DNA of 64,000 nt from Alectoria sarmentosa (GCA_009733775.1 WOGZ01000025.1:165490-229489); one strand, 5' to 3'. Shown: positions 1 to 11,629, counted from the stretch's first letter. The notes: a model not told the origin generated them from the sequence alone. A program made the numbers and translations.

Positions 1-14
1 ATTCCTACTCCAAG

Positions 15-867
15 ATGTCAAACCCCCGCATCGAAGAGCTTCCCGACGATCCGCCTGCCAAGAAGGGCGCAGAGGTCGACGATGCTTCCAGTAGCTCCGA
101 CTCAGACGAAGCCGATGTGGCAGGGGGAGAAGGGGATTCCGGCATACCCGCCGGATCCAATGTGACAGTGCATTCCCGCAATGAGAAGAAGGCTAGGAAA
201 TCAATCGCAAAATTGGGACTGAAGCACGTTCCGGGCATCACGAGGGTCACCTTGAGGAGGCCGAAAAATGTGAGTGTCGAACTACGATGCTTGTGTGCTT
301 CCATGGGAGCAGAGCATAACAAGAGAAGCTGTCTGGGGTACTTCTAAGGGAGGTACATAGCTGATGCCTCCTCAATAGATCCTTTTCGTCATCAATTCGC
401 CCGACGTCTACAAGTCTCCTTCAAGCAACACTTGGATGTACGTGCCTGTGCAATCTTGTGATTTGGAATTGAGGCTAACGCTACACCTAGCATCTTCGGT
501 GAAGCTAAGATTGAGGACCTCAGCTCCCAGATCAGCGATAGCGCTCTTAAGAACATGACACCCTCAGACAACGCTGGTGACTCTCACGCCGGCCACAACC
601 ACGCTGCCGAGGGCAAGGGCAGGGCTATCGAAGAGGCCAAGAAAGAGGAAGAGGAAGACGATGGGGAGGAGGTTGATGACTCGGGCCTGGAGGCCAAGGA
701 TATCGAGTTGGTCATGGCTCAAGCGAGCGTGTCACGGAAAAAAGCGGTCAAGGCGCTAAAGGAGGTACGTACATCCAACTTTTGACCTCAAGAATGATGC
801 TGACAAAAATTGTGACACACAGAACGACAATGACATAGTCAATAGTATCATGGCTTTGAGCATATAA
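15..867 (+). CDS. EGD2: Nascent polypeptide-associated complex subunit alpha
   Basis: Alpha subunit of the ribosome-associated NAC heterodimer, which shields nascent chains at the exit tunnel and pairs with the beta (EGD1) subunit. Four exons are read: 15-269, 379-437, 491-764 and 823-867, giving 210 residues in one continuous frame with GT-AG introns at each junction. The acidic N-terminus is followed by the NAC domain (RKSIAKLGLKHVPGITRVT, then LFVINSPDVYKSP and IFGEAKIEDLS). After an acidic, Glu/Lys-rich linker the C-terminus is a UBA domain (LEAKDIELVMAQASVSRKKA, ending NDNDIVNSIMALSI), as in eukaryotic NAC-alpha. The length fits the fungal family. The start ATG lies only 14 nt from the window edge, so the promoter is outside the window. 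Family assignment is firm; exon ends are from splice consensus and frame. Confidence 0.95.
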
Positions 868-1228
868 TGATTGGAAGTGCAAAGGTGAATCGTTGTCTAG
901 TTATTGTAGAGTGACGGACAGCAGAGGTGGCTTCCTCTGAGTCTCGCTCGCCAATCATCTATGGCTACCATAGAAGAGTAAATCTTGAAAGTGCATGAGT
1001 CCCGAGGTCATTCTGGCCTTGTTTGCTTCTTGATAATGCGGTGAATTACCACTGTGTTACAGAAGAATTCCTCATTTCAGAATCGGGAATGTAGAGAAGC
1101 ATGCATGAATCACGTGATAGGTAGCCTTATGGTCACTAGCTTGCCAAGACTTGACGAGAACGTTAATCTCGATCTGCCTTCAACCTATCTCACGCCAACA
1201 ACATCACATTACCATTGGAACCTCAGAC

Positions 1229-1952
1229 ATGGCCGTCGGAGTATGTGAAGCTCCTACTGTACCTGGCTCAGGCTTGCCTTAGATCCTACTGACATCCTTC
1301 CCAGCGCTCCGCCGCCTCAAAACTCGACTGGACCAAGATCTCCACATCCCTCGGACTCAAAGGCCAAACAGCAACCGCACTCCAAGCCTTCAAGAAACGC
1401 AACGATGACGCGCGCCGTAAGGTCAACTTGCTAAGCTCGCAACCCCAATCCGTCGACTTCCAACACTACCGCAGCACCCTCAACAACACGGCCGTAGTTG
1501 ACGAGATCGAAGGACACTTCAAGGCATTCAAGCCAGCTACATACGATGTGGGACGGCAAATCAAAGCCATTGAGGCGTTTGAGGTGCAGGCTGTGAAGAG
1601 CGCGGAAGAGACGAAGGGGAGAGTGGATGGTGAGTTGAGAGAATTGGAGAAGACGTTGGAGAATATTGAGACAGCGAGACCGTTTGAGGATTTGACTGTC
1701 GTGAGTGTCGATCTGACCATCTCCAGACTCCTTGTGGTGATGCTGATTTTTGTGTGCGCTTCTAGGACGAAGTTGCGGCGGCACGCCCAGATATCGATTC
1801 TCGAACAGAACAGCTTGTATCGAAGGGGCGTTGGCACGTCCCAGGCTACAAGGTACGTGATTTTCGAGATCTTGACTCACTTTGTCCCTGGGTTGTGAAC
1901 ATTGCACTCATGGATACTTTAGGAGAAATTTGGGGATCTATCGGTGCTATAG
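1229..1952 (+). CDS. ATP7: ATP synthase subunit d, mitochondrial
   Basis: Peripheral-stalk subunit of mitochondrial F1Fo ATP synthase. Exons 1229-1240, 1305-1700, 1766-1852 and 1923-1952 join to 174 residues, the usual size for fungal Atp7. The first exon codes only MAVG, followed by RSAASKLDWTKISTSLGL, a conserved N-terminus of the family. The long helical middle (about residues 45-130) includes FKPATYDVGRQIKAIEAFE and an ELEKTLENIE segment. The end reads GRWHVPGYKEKFGDLSVL, matching the conserved C-terminus. All four exon junctions have GT-AG signals and keep the frame. It is on the same strand as NAC-alpha about 360 bp upstream; both are highly expressed housekeeping genes. Confidence 0.95.
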
Positions 1953-2903
1953 AGCGGAATATACACCTGCGTTCATATCTCCTTGAAATACGGTCTAGAA
2001 GTACTACACTGTATACACACCAGACCCTGGATGCTCGTTGATTGTGCCTCCGTATCCCATAATGTCCCGTGCATACTAGGCTACTTGGAGGATGCTAGTG
2101 AAACGGGGGCTTCCCTAAAGGTTCATTGGACCCTTTTGCGTTTTGCACCATGGTTCACAGCTTCAAAATCCACAGGCAAGTACAAAATCGAGAACTTCCC
2201 CGCACAGAGATGCAGAAACCATTTTGCTGCCGCCACAGCCAGAAAGGAAAATGACATTGACCCTACAAAGAATTGGCCTGTGCAATGACAGAAAGCCTCA
2301 GTACTTGTGACTGGGGACGAGGGAACGGATTTGCGTTGCAATGAAATTGGGGATCAGCATGAAACAAGTAAAAGCATTGGACTTTGGCTGGTAGGAAGGT
2401 TGCCTCACAACGAGTAAAGACAAGGAGACTGGACCACGCAAAAAGGCAAGGGGGGAAGGCACCGTAAGCTTCCAGTCGGCTACTAAGTATCGAGAACACC
2501 CACTTTGACTGCCAAATCAGACGGGCAGAGCCCCCAGAAGGTGCGGAGACTTTACATCATGCGTCCTTTAATTCGGAAGACGACGCGGACTACTTGCAAG
2601 ACCTGTTCAATGGACTGGACGAAGGCTTCTTACTGACTTTCCCGTCACGTAACGGGTAACCAGACAAGCGATTTGCTACAATTGGGAGCCTCGCTGAGAG
2701 TCGACGCAGGAGTCTCTGTCCAGTTGTTTGACTGGGATGAAGGGTCTGCTGATGTCACACAGGTACGAGCATGTAAGCCTAATAGCAACACGATGACTGA
2801 TAATTTGCTAATGAACCAGCTTATGATTCAACCCTCTAATGGGCCGCGTCTTGTACTTTGTGCCATAGCTTGCAGAGACGCCCCATGCTATCGCAAATCC
2901 TGA
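1953..2903. other. Intergenic, no supported gene
   Basis: Lies between the end of ATP7 and the stop of the minus-strand helical-repeat gene A. Short open frames of 70-100 codons exist on both strands, but none has a recognisable domain or a convincing splice-linked continuation. Confidence 0.5.
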
Positions 2904-4712
2904 TCACCGAGGCGTCGTATGGGCACTGGAAGTGGGGGTCAGCACCCCCACAGACTCGGTCTCGGTCTCGGTCTCGGTGTCAGCGTTGGCGTTGGCGTTG
3001 GCGTTGGCCTTTGCATTGGAGCCTCCCGAGCTGGGCTCAGTGCCGGTTTGCCGAATAGAGGAGCTGAAGGAGCTTATTCGGTGAAGGATTTCTTGGGCAT
3101 CAATAAGCGCTCCCTCCAAACGAGCTCTCTCGGAGGTCAGTTTGTCAACATTCCTGAACAACGTCGCCCTATCGTCCTCGGCCTCCTCAAATTTGTCGCT
3201 CGCGTCTTTGAGCTCCTGTTCTAGACGATCGTTCTTCGTAACGAGTTCATGGATTTCATTAACCATCGCTGCTTTGCTAGCCTCTGACTCCGCCAGTGAC
3301 TTCTCTGCACTTGATGTCTCAACAGCGAGCTGCTCATAATCTCTAGCCAATGCTGCCTTGTCATCGATTGCTTCAGCTAGCTCCTCTGTGAGCTTCTCGG
3401 CTCGGCTCTGAAAGCTTTCGTCGTAGATCCTGTCATCCTGCAAAGGGTCAGCCACGTGTAGTGGTACGCTAGGAAGGATCTGAGAGTCGTAGAGGAAACC
3501 ATTGCACATACAGTGTCATGGGCGTACTCTTGGTCTAGCAAAGCTTTTTTCCAAATAGCCACCTCGTCTTTGAGCTTTCGGATCCTCTGCGCAATCGTGT
3601 TAGAGATCCTATGAATGGTCAAAAATTGGAGGATAAGAGCCTACGTTTTGGTTTTTGCTCTTTGAATGCCTGAATTTCCCCTCCATAATCGCATTCTCAG
3701 ACTTCAGCTCGGTGATCTCGGACTGCAGCCCAAGTATCTCTTCATGTGATCCAGAGTCCTGTGATTGGATATCGATCAGCTCTTGCGTCAGACTATGCAC
3801 TCGTTCCTCGATCCCGATCTTATTCTGAGTCAGGACATATTTATCCTGGTCCAGTTCGCAATTAGCTTCTTTGAGCTGAAAATTTTGCTCTACCAAAGCC
3901 AGAATCTTGTCCTCGAGGTCAACGGTTATCTACGCAAGTTTGTGTCAGCGACGACTGTAACTCTGGGTACAATGAATGGTCGAACGGACTTTCACGTGCG
4001 CATCTTTTACCGCAGCGAGCTTCTCAGATGCGTGTGCGACGGCTCGAACAACTCCATCATCGCCAGCGCCAGAGGTACGAGAATGGTAGGCCTCGCACTT
4101 GTCATTGGACGCTGTCAATGCCTTGATCTGTGAAACGATAATTTGAAGAATCTTGGCATTGTGCTGAAGAGGCAGTGCCTTTAATAGCTTCGCCCCAATC
4201 TCTATGACTCGTAGCGAGTCTGGTGAGGCGTTCAATTGTATTGGCAGAGCATTGACATCAAATGAGATGATGTTCGTGAGCCGCCTATCGAGATTCCGAC
4301 TCAATTGTTTGTTCTCCACCATAATTTTGAGCGCTAACCAGTGTTCCAAGTCATTCAATCGCCGGAGGGTAGACTTGGGCGTTTCGTCGGAGCGTGAGAC
4401 CGAACGGGCGTTTCTCAGTCGTTCAATTTCTTCCGCAATGAATATGACGAGGCAGGCAGTGCCGGAGATCTCTATGGTCCTATAAGACCTCATGCTGTTC
4501 AAGATGCCCAACAGGCGTGAAAGGTGTTGAAACGAGATGATGGAATCGGCGTGCTTGGGGGGCAAGCTCAGATCCGCTATACTCTTACGGACGAAGGCCG
4601 CAATGGGTGAGTCTGCCACGCCAGCTGCAGTCAAGTCATGCCAGACCACCAGGAGCCGCTCGATTTCCGTCAACGCTGTACTGAACGGGTCCTCTGATTG
4701 GTTTTCCGACAT
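2904..4712 (-). CDS. Helical-repeat coiled-coil protein A (unrecognised family)
   Basis: I do not recognise this family. Four exons (4712-3996, 3929-3645, 3586-3512, 3437-2904) join in phase 0 to 536 residues; introns have clear GT-AG ends and CTAAC/CTGAC-like branch sites. The first 239 residues contain four diverged helical units of about 40 residues, of the type EIERLLVVWHDL...IAAFVRKSIADL, the last reading VIEIGAKLLKALP...ILQIIVSQIKAL. Exons 2-4 are long coiled coil (LEDKILALVEQNFQLKEANC, then ELKDASDKFEEAEDDRATLF). The C-terminus is low-complexity, with Asn-Ala and Thr-Glu dipeptide runs encoded by perfect hexamer repeats at about 2955-3015, and ends SVGVLTPTSSAHTTPR. It is one of four related neighbours; gene B matches it in exon phases, length and the SVGxxTPTSS tail. 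No signal peptide or membrane segment is seen. An upstream in-frame ATG at 4769 is possible, but 4712 (MSENQSED) starts where the homology starts. Confidence 0.75.
2955..3015. repeat. Hexamer microsatellites inside gene A coding sequence
   Basis: On the plus strand a GGTCTC-type hexamer array is followed by a GTTGGC hexamer array. Read on the minus strand they code Asn-Ala and Thr-Glu dipeptide runs near the C-terminus of gene A. The hexamer unit preserves the reading frame, so copy number can vary without frameshift. Confidence 0.85.
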
Positions 4713-5381
4713 GGTCGCTTTTACTTCTGGCTTTGTACAGGGGTCAGGCTTTGCTCTTGGACCTATCATGTGATGTGCTCAACTATTCACATAGATCGTA
4801 GACGAGTGTCGAGAGAGGTGACAAAACGCCTCTGCTACAATTTTTAGCGACGACGTGATGACAGCAAGGAAATGAGAGTCACCCGCTCTAGGAGCGTGAC
4901 CAAGATTGCGAGACTTTTCTCGACATCCTGGAGCTTAAATGGTGTTGATATGGTGGAGTGTCCAATTTGAAGATGAGAGGTGGCGGATTGTTTACGTCTA
5001 GGGGGAGGGAGCTTTACCGAGCCGAAGGCCTGCATACGACATTTTTTATGAGAGCAGAATCGCCTTGCACCTCTCCACTACTGTACGAACGCTTTGCGAG
5101 CTCAAAAGGACCTCTCTACCCTGACCACATTCATGGGCCTTCTGGGGCATCGAACCCTCCAGGCATGTCGTTCCTGCTTCCAATCTGAGCACATCTTCAG
5201 CTTAGAGTGCGCACAATCATCTCAACAGCACAGTTACCTATTGGGAGAAGACCTTGAGCAAGTTCAGACAATACTGAAAGGCATGTGCTCTAAAGGGATT
5301 CTATCTGCTGGCGCATGAGCCTTCGATCCTATCTCGTTGACCGTTACCCTAATGTCTAAGGTCCTCTCTGTCTCAACGCTC
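4713..5381. other. Intergenic, promoter side of gene A and 3' side of gene B
   Basis: Contains the presumed promoter of gene A and the 3' flank of gene B. Open frames of about 60-78 codons are present on both strands without recognisable content. I see no RNA gene here. Confidence 0.5.
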
Positions 5382-7249
5382 TTAGGATCTTCTTGATCCT
5401 TCTTTCATCGTCTTCAGATGAGCCTGCCATGTTCGCGAGCCATATTCGCGTGCCATGTAGGCATCCCAGGACTGATTCGTGAATCGCACAGAGCCATTGC
5501 TAGAGGTAGGGGTCACCTCCCCGACAGAGCGCGAAGACCAACCGTTGTCGTCCTCTGGGCGCTTTGGCAAAGCCTTGTCCGCGGCTTCCATCGATCGAAG
5601 ATGAGGACGCACGCACGAGACAACGTCATCTTGGTCTTTCTTTCCACCTTCTTCCCTCACAACATCCTCGTCTAGGCGGTCGCTGGACCATTGCTTCGTC
5701 CGGTGGATGGTGGTCTTTGCGTCCTCCAGATCCTTGATCAGGACCTCTTTCTCCTCCATGAGCTCATTAATCTTTAGAACCTCCTTGATTGAGGACAATC
5801 GTTGTTCGACCAAATCCTTGTGGAGACCTACGGCGTCAGCTTTACGGTCCTCGTATGCTTCAGTCATCTGTCGAAGCTCTTCCTTGATCTACATATCCAT
5901 CAGCATTCCACAAAGAACCTAGAGGGTTGTTGTTTCTAAGCCTACCTTGGCATGCTCCTCCTTCATGTCACTGAACTCTAATTCCGGACCAGCTTCCCTC
6001 GTTTTGAAGGTTGCGATCAGGGTACCTTGCTTGCGTAGATCTTCCTCGAGGGTTTCAATGTGCAGAACCAGGTCTCGATTCCCCGCTTCAAGCTCTTGGA
6101 TAGACTAGGCCTTTATATCAGCATGTGCGAGGTGGACCGTGTTTCTGGGCAGCAGGTTCACACGAACGGAATTCTCCTTCGCTTGCTTGAGCTCATTCTC
6201 CCCAGCCGTCACTCGAGATAACAGGCTGGCGATAGGGGCGTCCAATGTGCGCCAGTCAAGACCTGGCGATGGAAGATAAAGAGATCCTTGTTCGAGGTCG
6301 TGAACCGATACTATCGTGCTGAAATCATATTCGTTCAACTCGAGATTGCCCATCCCCACGTTGACGATCGCAGCTTCCGAGTCGCCAAGGCAGAAACCAG
6401 TGTCCTGTTTGTTGGGATCTTGGTGAACCTTCAGAGTCCTGTCAATAAGCTTGTGGCCTCTGACATCGTCAAACTGAACCTACTTAATCCTGCTCCTTGG
6501 GCATTGCGTTAGGCTTTGCATGCATTGCACGATACCATTTAACGAAGGCTATATCCATCGTGAGCGGCAGTGCGATATGACCAGATACGGTGCTCACTCA
6601 CATCAGATTTTCCGGCCTGACGTATGCTCAAGATACGGAGCTTTTGCGCAATGAACTTGTCGATCCTCATGTGGAAATAAGGACATAGCGTGTCTCGTAA
6701 ACTCGCTGCGATCTCCAACGCTTTCATCGAATTGACATCGTCTTTGACCATGACACCCTTCTCAAACGCCTTCCACAATTCGTTCAGCTCCATCACGATG
6801 ACATGATCGAGTATGCTGCTGGATTCTGGAGAGGTAACAGGATATTTCGTCATCTTGGAGGCGAGTGTGGCCCATTCTGCTAAAATTTCCAAGCAATCGA
6901 GGTCCGATTTGTATTCAGGATCCATAGGGGGAACTGCAGAGCTGATTGTGATCATCTTCTTGAGAAATGCGTCCAGGATCTGCTAGTGTTCGCCGTAAAT
7001 CCGCGTTGAACAAATATTGAACTCGACGATTGTGTTGCGTATGTCTACTAAGCGGCCAACATCCTTCAAAGAAACACCATGGAGGTCATTGTCACCGAAT
7101 GTGCCTAGACCGACCAACTTCTGCGTGATGAGGTCGGTGATAAGCTCGAAGTTCATGTATGAGTTACCAAGGTTCTTCCAAACCCCAACCAAGCGCTCCA
7201 ATTCAGGAATTAGCTCACGGAAGCTGTTGTTTGACTCAGGGTTGGCCAT
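5382..7249 (-). CDS. Helical-repeat coiled-coil protein B, with an internal in-frame TAG
   Basis: Paralogue of gene A; family not recognised. Exons 7249-6602, 6473-6168, 6104-5946 and 5888-5382 all join in phase 0, 540 codons against 537 in gene A. The N-terminal part has the same four helical units (ELERLVGVWKNL..., KDVGRLVDIRNTI..., LDCLEILAEWATL..., KALEIAASLRDTL...FIAQKLRILS). The middle is coiled coil (SIQELEAGNRDLVLHIETLE) and the tail carries SVGEVTPTSSNGS, as in gene A. A TAG at 6985-6983 interrupts the frame inside helical unit 2; the flanking sequence aligns to gene A on both sides, so this looks like a true nonsense codon. A 66-nt intron (GTAGAC...CACTAG) removing it is formally possible but would delete conserved sequence. 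A second TAG at 6107-6105 is readily explained as the acceptor of a 63-nt intron. The gene may be a recent pseudogene. Confidence 0.65.
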
Positions 7250-7920
7250 GGTTGCCATATCGATTCTAGTAGCGTGCATTCTCAGCTGTAGAACTAACTT
7301 GGTCAAGAACAAGGGGAGGTGAAAATGACGGTAAGGTAAGATACAACTCTCTGGGCTAGCAGTGAACGATAGATAGATTGAAAGCTGACCTTGGAATGAC
7401 TCGAAGCTGACAGCAGTGACATAGAGCCGTGCTATTTGAGGCTTGATGTTGTGAGAAGGAGGTTGCGCGGTTGAAGGCGAGCTGATTTTTATGGACGGAG
7501 CCCCCGATTTTCGATTGGATGAAGGCCGAGGATCACACGGGCTAAAGCAAAAATATCGATCGTCAACACAGGTGAGTGAGTGCTTTATATCCTCCTGTCT
7601 GGCTTCATTATCTTTACGATCATAATCTAGGGGACAATGACCCTTACTATGCCCCATTCTCATCAAGTCTCGATTGAACTCCACTTAAGAGGCAACATCT
7701 GTATTTGGATCATGTGTGAGCAATTGGTCTACTTGTACTCGTCTATCTTTGCACATCACCCGACCTCGCCGACAAACCAAAGCGTATGCTAAGGACAACA
7801 TGCCCGAATAGCAATCTGTGTCCCCACGACCGCAAAACCCATGGTAAAAGCTTCCCAATAGTGACTACCGCTGTTGTAGCTGTCAAAGAGCTTGCCGGTC
7901 CAGCCACTCGCACGTGGGCG
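7250..7920. other. Intergenic between genes B and C
   Basis: Presumed promoter and 5' UTR of gene B. The frame of gene B stays open upstream to about 7684 but shows no similarity to gene A before MANPE, so it is treated as untranslated. Confidence 0.45.
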
Positions 7921-8984
7921 TTAGCCTTGGTTCGAGGGGTAGAGAACGCCAAAGCTCTGGAATGGATCTGCATTGGCTTCGCAAGGAACTCTTATGCAAT
8001 ATCCCGGTGTCTTAACGACCGCAGGCAGCCCATCCAAGTGTCCGAGCCTCGCTCGAGGATCAGGGGTGGCGTCTGTGTTGCGAAGCGAAGGTTCAAGGGA
8101 ACGAGGACGAAACCCAGCGGCCTGAATGTTGGGATTATATGTCTCGGTTGAGGGTGGGATTGCCTCACCCTTTAACAAGCTCTCGATACCCAAGTCATTG
8201 TCAGCGGACGAAGTTATCGAGCAGCGAAGCGATAAGGCGCTAGCTTGAGGCGTGACCTTGTGCAATCCCAGCATCTCCTGTTCGAGGTGAGATTGGTAGT
8301 AGTTGGGATCATCCTTCGCCGACGGCTGTTTAGATTCAATCGGCTTGTTGCTCAATTCGGTAACCCTGCGATGGAGGTGGTCAACGATCTACAGCGTGTG
8401 TAAGTGTGGGTAGTCAGGCTCTAGGGTGTCAAAGGACATACATCGTGATGCTCCCCAAGTGTGATGTACCCTTTGGGGGCTTCCTGCGTAGCCAAGTTCA
8501 CACTGTCGTCGAAGTTTGCGGTACCTCCTCCTATAGCAACACTGAAAGGAGCGTTCGTGGTATCCACCAGAGCCTGGATCTTGTGTTCGATGACGTCTCC
8601 GATTTCGGTTGCAAGCTCCGCATTGCCGGAAATCTGAGTTCGTACATCACTCAAGCGCTCAACGGAGGTAAGAGGGTCAACATGGTGCAAGCGTTTGACC
8701 AACTGTACGATGACAGGATCGATGGATGTTGACCCAGCACCAGGCTCACAGCCGTCTATGTCGCGAGTCGTCTTTCGTCTGAGAGCAATGGCGCGATCAA
8801 CACATTCCATGGTCTTGCTGTCAGATACCTCAGGGCTGCAGGAGAGTAGGAAGAATGATTTTGCTTCGATGACATTGTCAACAGCAGTGAGCTCGGGACC
8901 CTTCAATTTCCACCTCAGCAAAACCAGTCTCTCGATATCTTCAAGGTGGCCTGCGAAGAGTGCTTGGTCTGAGACGGTAGACAT
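7921..8984 (-). CDS. Helical-repeat protein C (unrecognised family, short form)
   Basis: Third member of the cluster. Exons 8984-8442 and 8388-7921 join in phase 0 (GTATGT donor, CTGTAG acceptor) to 336 residues. It starts MSTVSDQALFAGHLEDIERL, the same opening unit as genes A and B (xxxxIERLVxxWxxL). A later unit reads SVERLSDVRTQISGN...IEHKIQALV. About three units are visible instead of four. The second exon is polar and probably disordered and has no long coiled coil, so this paralogue has lost or never had the coiled-coil tail of A and B. An in-frame upstream ATG at 9074 is possible. No catalytic motif, signal peptide or membrane segment is visible. Confidence 0.65.
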
Positions 8985-10075
8985 CTGGAGATCTGGGCTC
9001 CTGAGGAGGACGTCAGCGGTTGTGCAGAAGGGAGGCAAATAATTAGCATGCTTTGCGACCTCGATGATTTTCACGTTGAGTGTCTGAATTCCAGGGATCC
9101 TGATGATGAGTTATCGATTTCCTGAAAGCTAGATGTTGATTAATTGTAGTTGAAGGATGGTGTTGAAGGGAAGGCGGGGCTGGGAGCTTTCAACAACACT
9201 CGTGCTTGTGATTCGAAGGCTCGAAAGCTCATGGGGCTGCTGGCGATGGTTGAGACATGCTATAGCAGACTCTAGAGAACGAACAGTGACATGTTTTTAC
9301 GATATGGGAGTTGACTTGATATGTGGAGAAAAAGATCTATTGGAGACGATGACATGTTTGCTATTGTCACGGTTCCAGCTCCCAGTCCATAAATAGTAGA
9401 ACAGGAACACACTCTCCAGTGTGTAAGTACATAATTTGATCTTTTTTCTGGCCTAGCTAGCCAGCGGCGCCCTCGGGTAACCCAATTCCCCCCGGGGCCA
9501 CACCGTGACAGCTACTTGCTATTCTGCTCATGGCAAGTACCTTAGTCATGATTAAGACAGGTAATGAACCGAGATTATAGCAACAAGATAAACAGCATAA
9601 TCTACGGTAGGATCATTGGCCCTTTCGTCTGCACACCGTATAGGCTCAATTAGCTGCATAAAGAGAGAGAGTACTGTATAGGAGATATCAGACCCTCTCT
9701 GTGGGCGGCGATATCTGATCTTCTGCCGTCCCAGAAGCTCAGGTTTTTTGGGCCCATGACCGAAATGATAGGCGATGAAGATTTCCTTGCGAGAAGTTGC
9801 CGTCACCCACGCAGGCAACGGTTTTAGCATGCCATCTATTATTCTCAAAAAGTCCAGACTCAATAGTGGTAAATAGCTATCAGATTAAGGTGCCAGCCCC
9901 GTGGAACTGACTGTCTGACTTTTCGTATCCCATGAAATGACTCGCGGTGCCAATCCTTTTGATTGAAAACCTCACTATAACCTCACTCATGCGACCTCGG
10001 GTTCTGTCTCTAGCGGCTCCTAACCTTTTCACTTCACTTACACTATGACAATCAATCCTCACCTCACAAACAACC
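8985..10075. other. Intergenic, bidirectional promoter region between genes C and D
   Basis: Separates minus-strand gene C from plus-strand gene D, so it should hold both promoters. It also contains a decayed repeat (9680-9860) described separately. No other coding content is supported. Confidence 0.5.
9680..9860 (-). repeat. Decayed coding-like repeat, copy 1
   Basis: By eye this segment aligns with 12440-12600 in the same orientation (both begin AGACCCTCT and share ATTTCCTTG about 100 bp on). On the minus strand it reads LPAWVTATSRKEIFIAYHF followed by GHGPKKPELLGRQ. The other copy retains W-[VM]-T, KEI and GPK in corresponding positions but is interrupted by a stop. Probably two relics of one former coding sequence or mobile element; the family is not recognised. 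Confidence 0.45.
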
Positions 10076-11629
10076 TTGCACATGCATCATCACAGATCGT
10101 CACCACAGTACATTCTCACGCAAGGTATGCACTCAATGAAGGCTATGCTCTACAAGCTTAAGCCTAGCGCTGAAAGGCTGACTCCAACAGCGGATCTGGT
10201 CATGACGAAGCTTCAAGACGATGGAGGTTTCGAGCTTCAAACCAAGAGATGGACCGAGTTGATTGAACTGCGTCAAGCCTTGACAGGCCATAAAATGGAC
10301 CCCACAAGCGTTGACATTGTAATTGCCAACGTCTTTGATCCCAACTGGCTGCATCGAGGCCACAATCGCCGATATCTTTAAGGTAGAATGAGTCATACAT
10401 GGGGTAGGAGACCTTACTGACCAAATCCAGCCACTGTTGGCCCTCGCTGAGATCGTCAAGCCTGAAGAAGCGTTCAAGGCTTCTGTGACCGAGCAACCTT
10501 CACCGACGGCGGAGACCCTCGAGCCCGCAGAACTAGACGCCTCTGGTACCGCTATCACCAAGCAATGGATCGCAGGGATTGGCAAGCCTGCAGAACTAGA
10601 AGATTCTGAGATTGCTACTATCGAGCGGTCATTATCGAGCACACGAACTGGCAAGCCTGCAGAGAGTCTGCCTCAGCCTTCTGAGACGAGGCCTATGCCA
10701 ATTGGCACAGAGACCAGCAAGCCCGCCGAGATGCCGTCTCAACCCACTGCCATGGAGATTCCGTCCCTAGACGCAGAGCACATCACCATTATAGGAACGT
10801 CAATCGAGGAAATGGATCTGGGCTCCTCTCCGGCCGCTACGTCCCCGCCCTTGACAAAGGCACCTTCAGTCTTGACCAGCCCTTCCACTGTCCGCTCGAC
10901 ACCTTCGACAAAGGCAGCCTCCAGTGCTAGTAGCCCGCGTACTTCCCGTTCGAAACCTTCTGCAAAGAGGAACGCTCCCACTGAGACCAGGGATACACTT
11001 GGCTCTGCCCAAAATCCGATATGCTTGGAATCTTCGCCTGCTGCCAAACGCCAGAGGAGGGCGAACAATGTCTTGCCTAGAGCTGTCCTGAAAAAGACGG
11101 AGAGTTGGAAGGTCGCGATCCAGTCCGTTGGGATCATGGGTCTACACCTCAAGCCAAGATGCGAGGGTACAGATCTGAGCATTGTGTTTGACGTTGAGAC
11201 TCAGCGCCTTGTCTTTTACAAAGGCCAAAGGTCTCTCACAGCGCTGTACTCGGACCTTGAGATCAATCTAGAAGCCCTGCTCAGTGTGACACGACCCACG
11301 TATACACAGTCAAAGCACCTCAAAGTGCGTTTTATGTGGCAAGATCCGGATGGAGAGGAAAGCTTCTTAGACATCATGGTCGCCACCAAGCAGGACTGTC
11401 GAGAATTAGTTGCGAGACTGAAAGGTGTAACTTCTTTCTCGGAAATCATATTATCTGAGTACGTGGTACCGTTCCTCTCCTTCGCAGTCTTCCCAATGTT
11501 AATCGAGTACTCGATACTAGACCCCGCATGAAGAAGCTCTGTGAAAAAGCAGCTTGGCTCGTCAATGAGACTCAGAATACGGCCGGTGTCAGCGTGACCA
11601 ATTTTTCTGAGAATGTGTGGTTGGATTGA
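10076..11629 (+). CDS. Helical-repeat protein D with a distinct C-terminal domain (unrecognised)
   Basis: Exons 10076-10318, 10431-11458 and 11521-11629 give 459 residues in one frame. The first intron uses a GTAATT donor and an ACTGAC branch just before CCAG; an alternative AAG|GTAGAA donor at 10383 is stronger but leaves the 5' part out of frame. The N-terminal 80 residues resemble the helical units of genes A-C (KRWTELIELRQALTG...). Then comes a Pro/Ser/Thr-rich region with repeated KPAE/EPAE motifs and many SP/TP sites, and a basic patch (KRQRRAN) that could be a nuclear signal. The last ~150 residues form a compact, probably beta-rich domain (SIVFDVETQRLVFYKGQ, VRFMWQDPDGEESFLDI) that I cannot name. 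The end PRMKKLCEKAAWLVNE is helical. It lies divergently to gene C. The start could also be an ATG at 10124. Confidence 0.6.
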
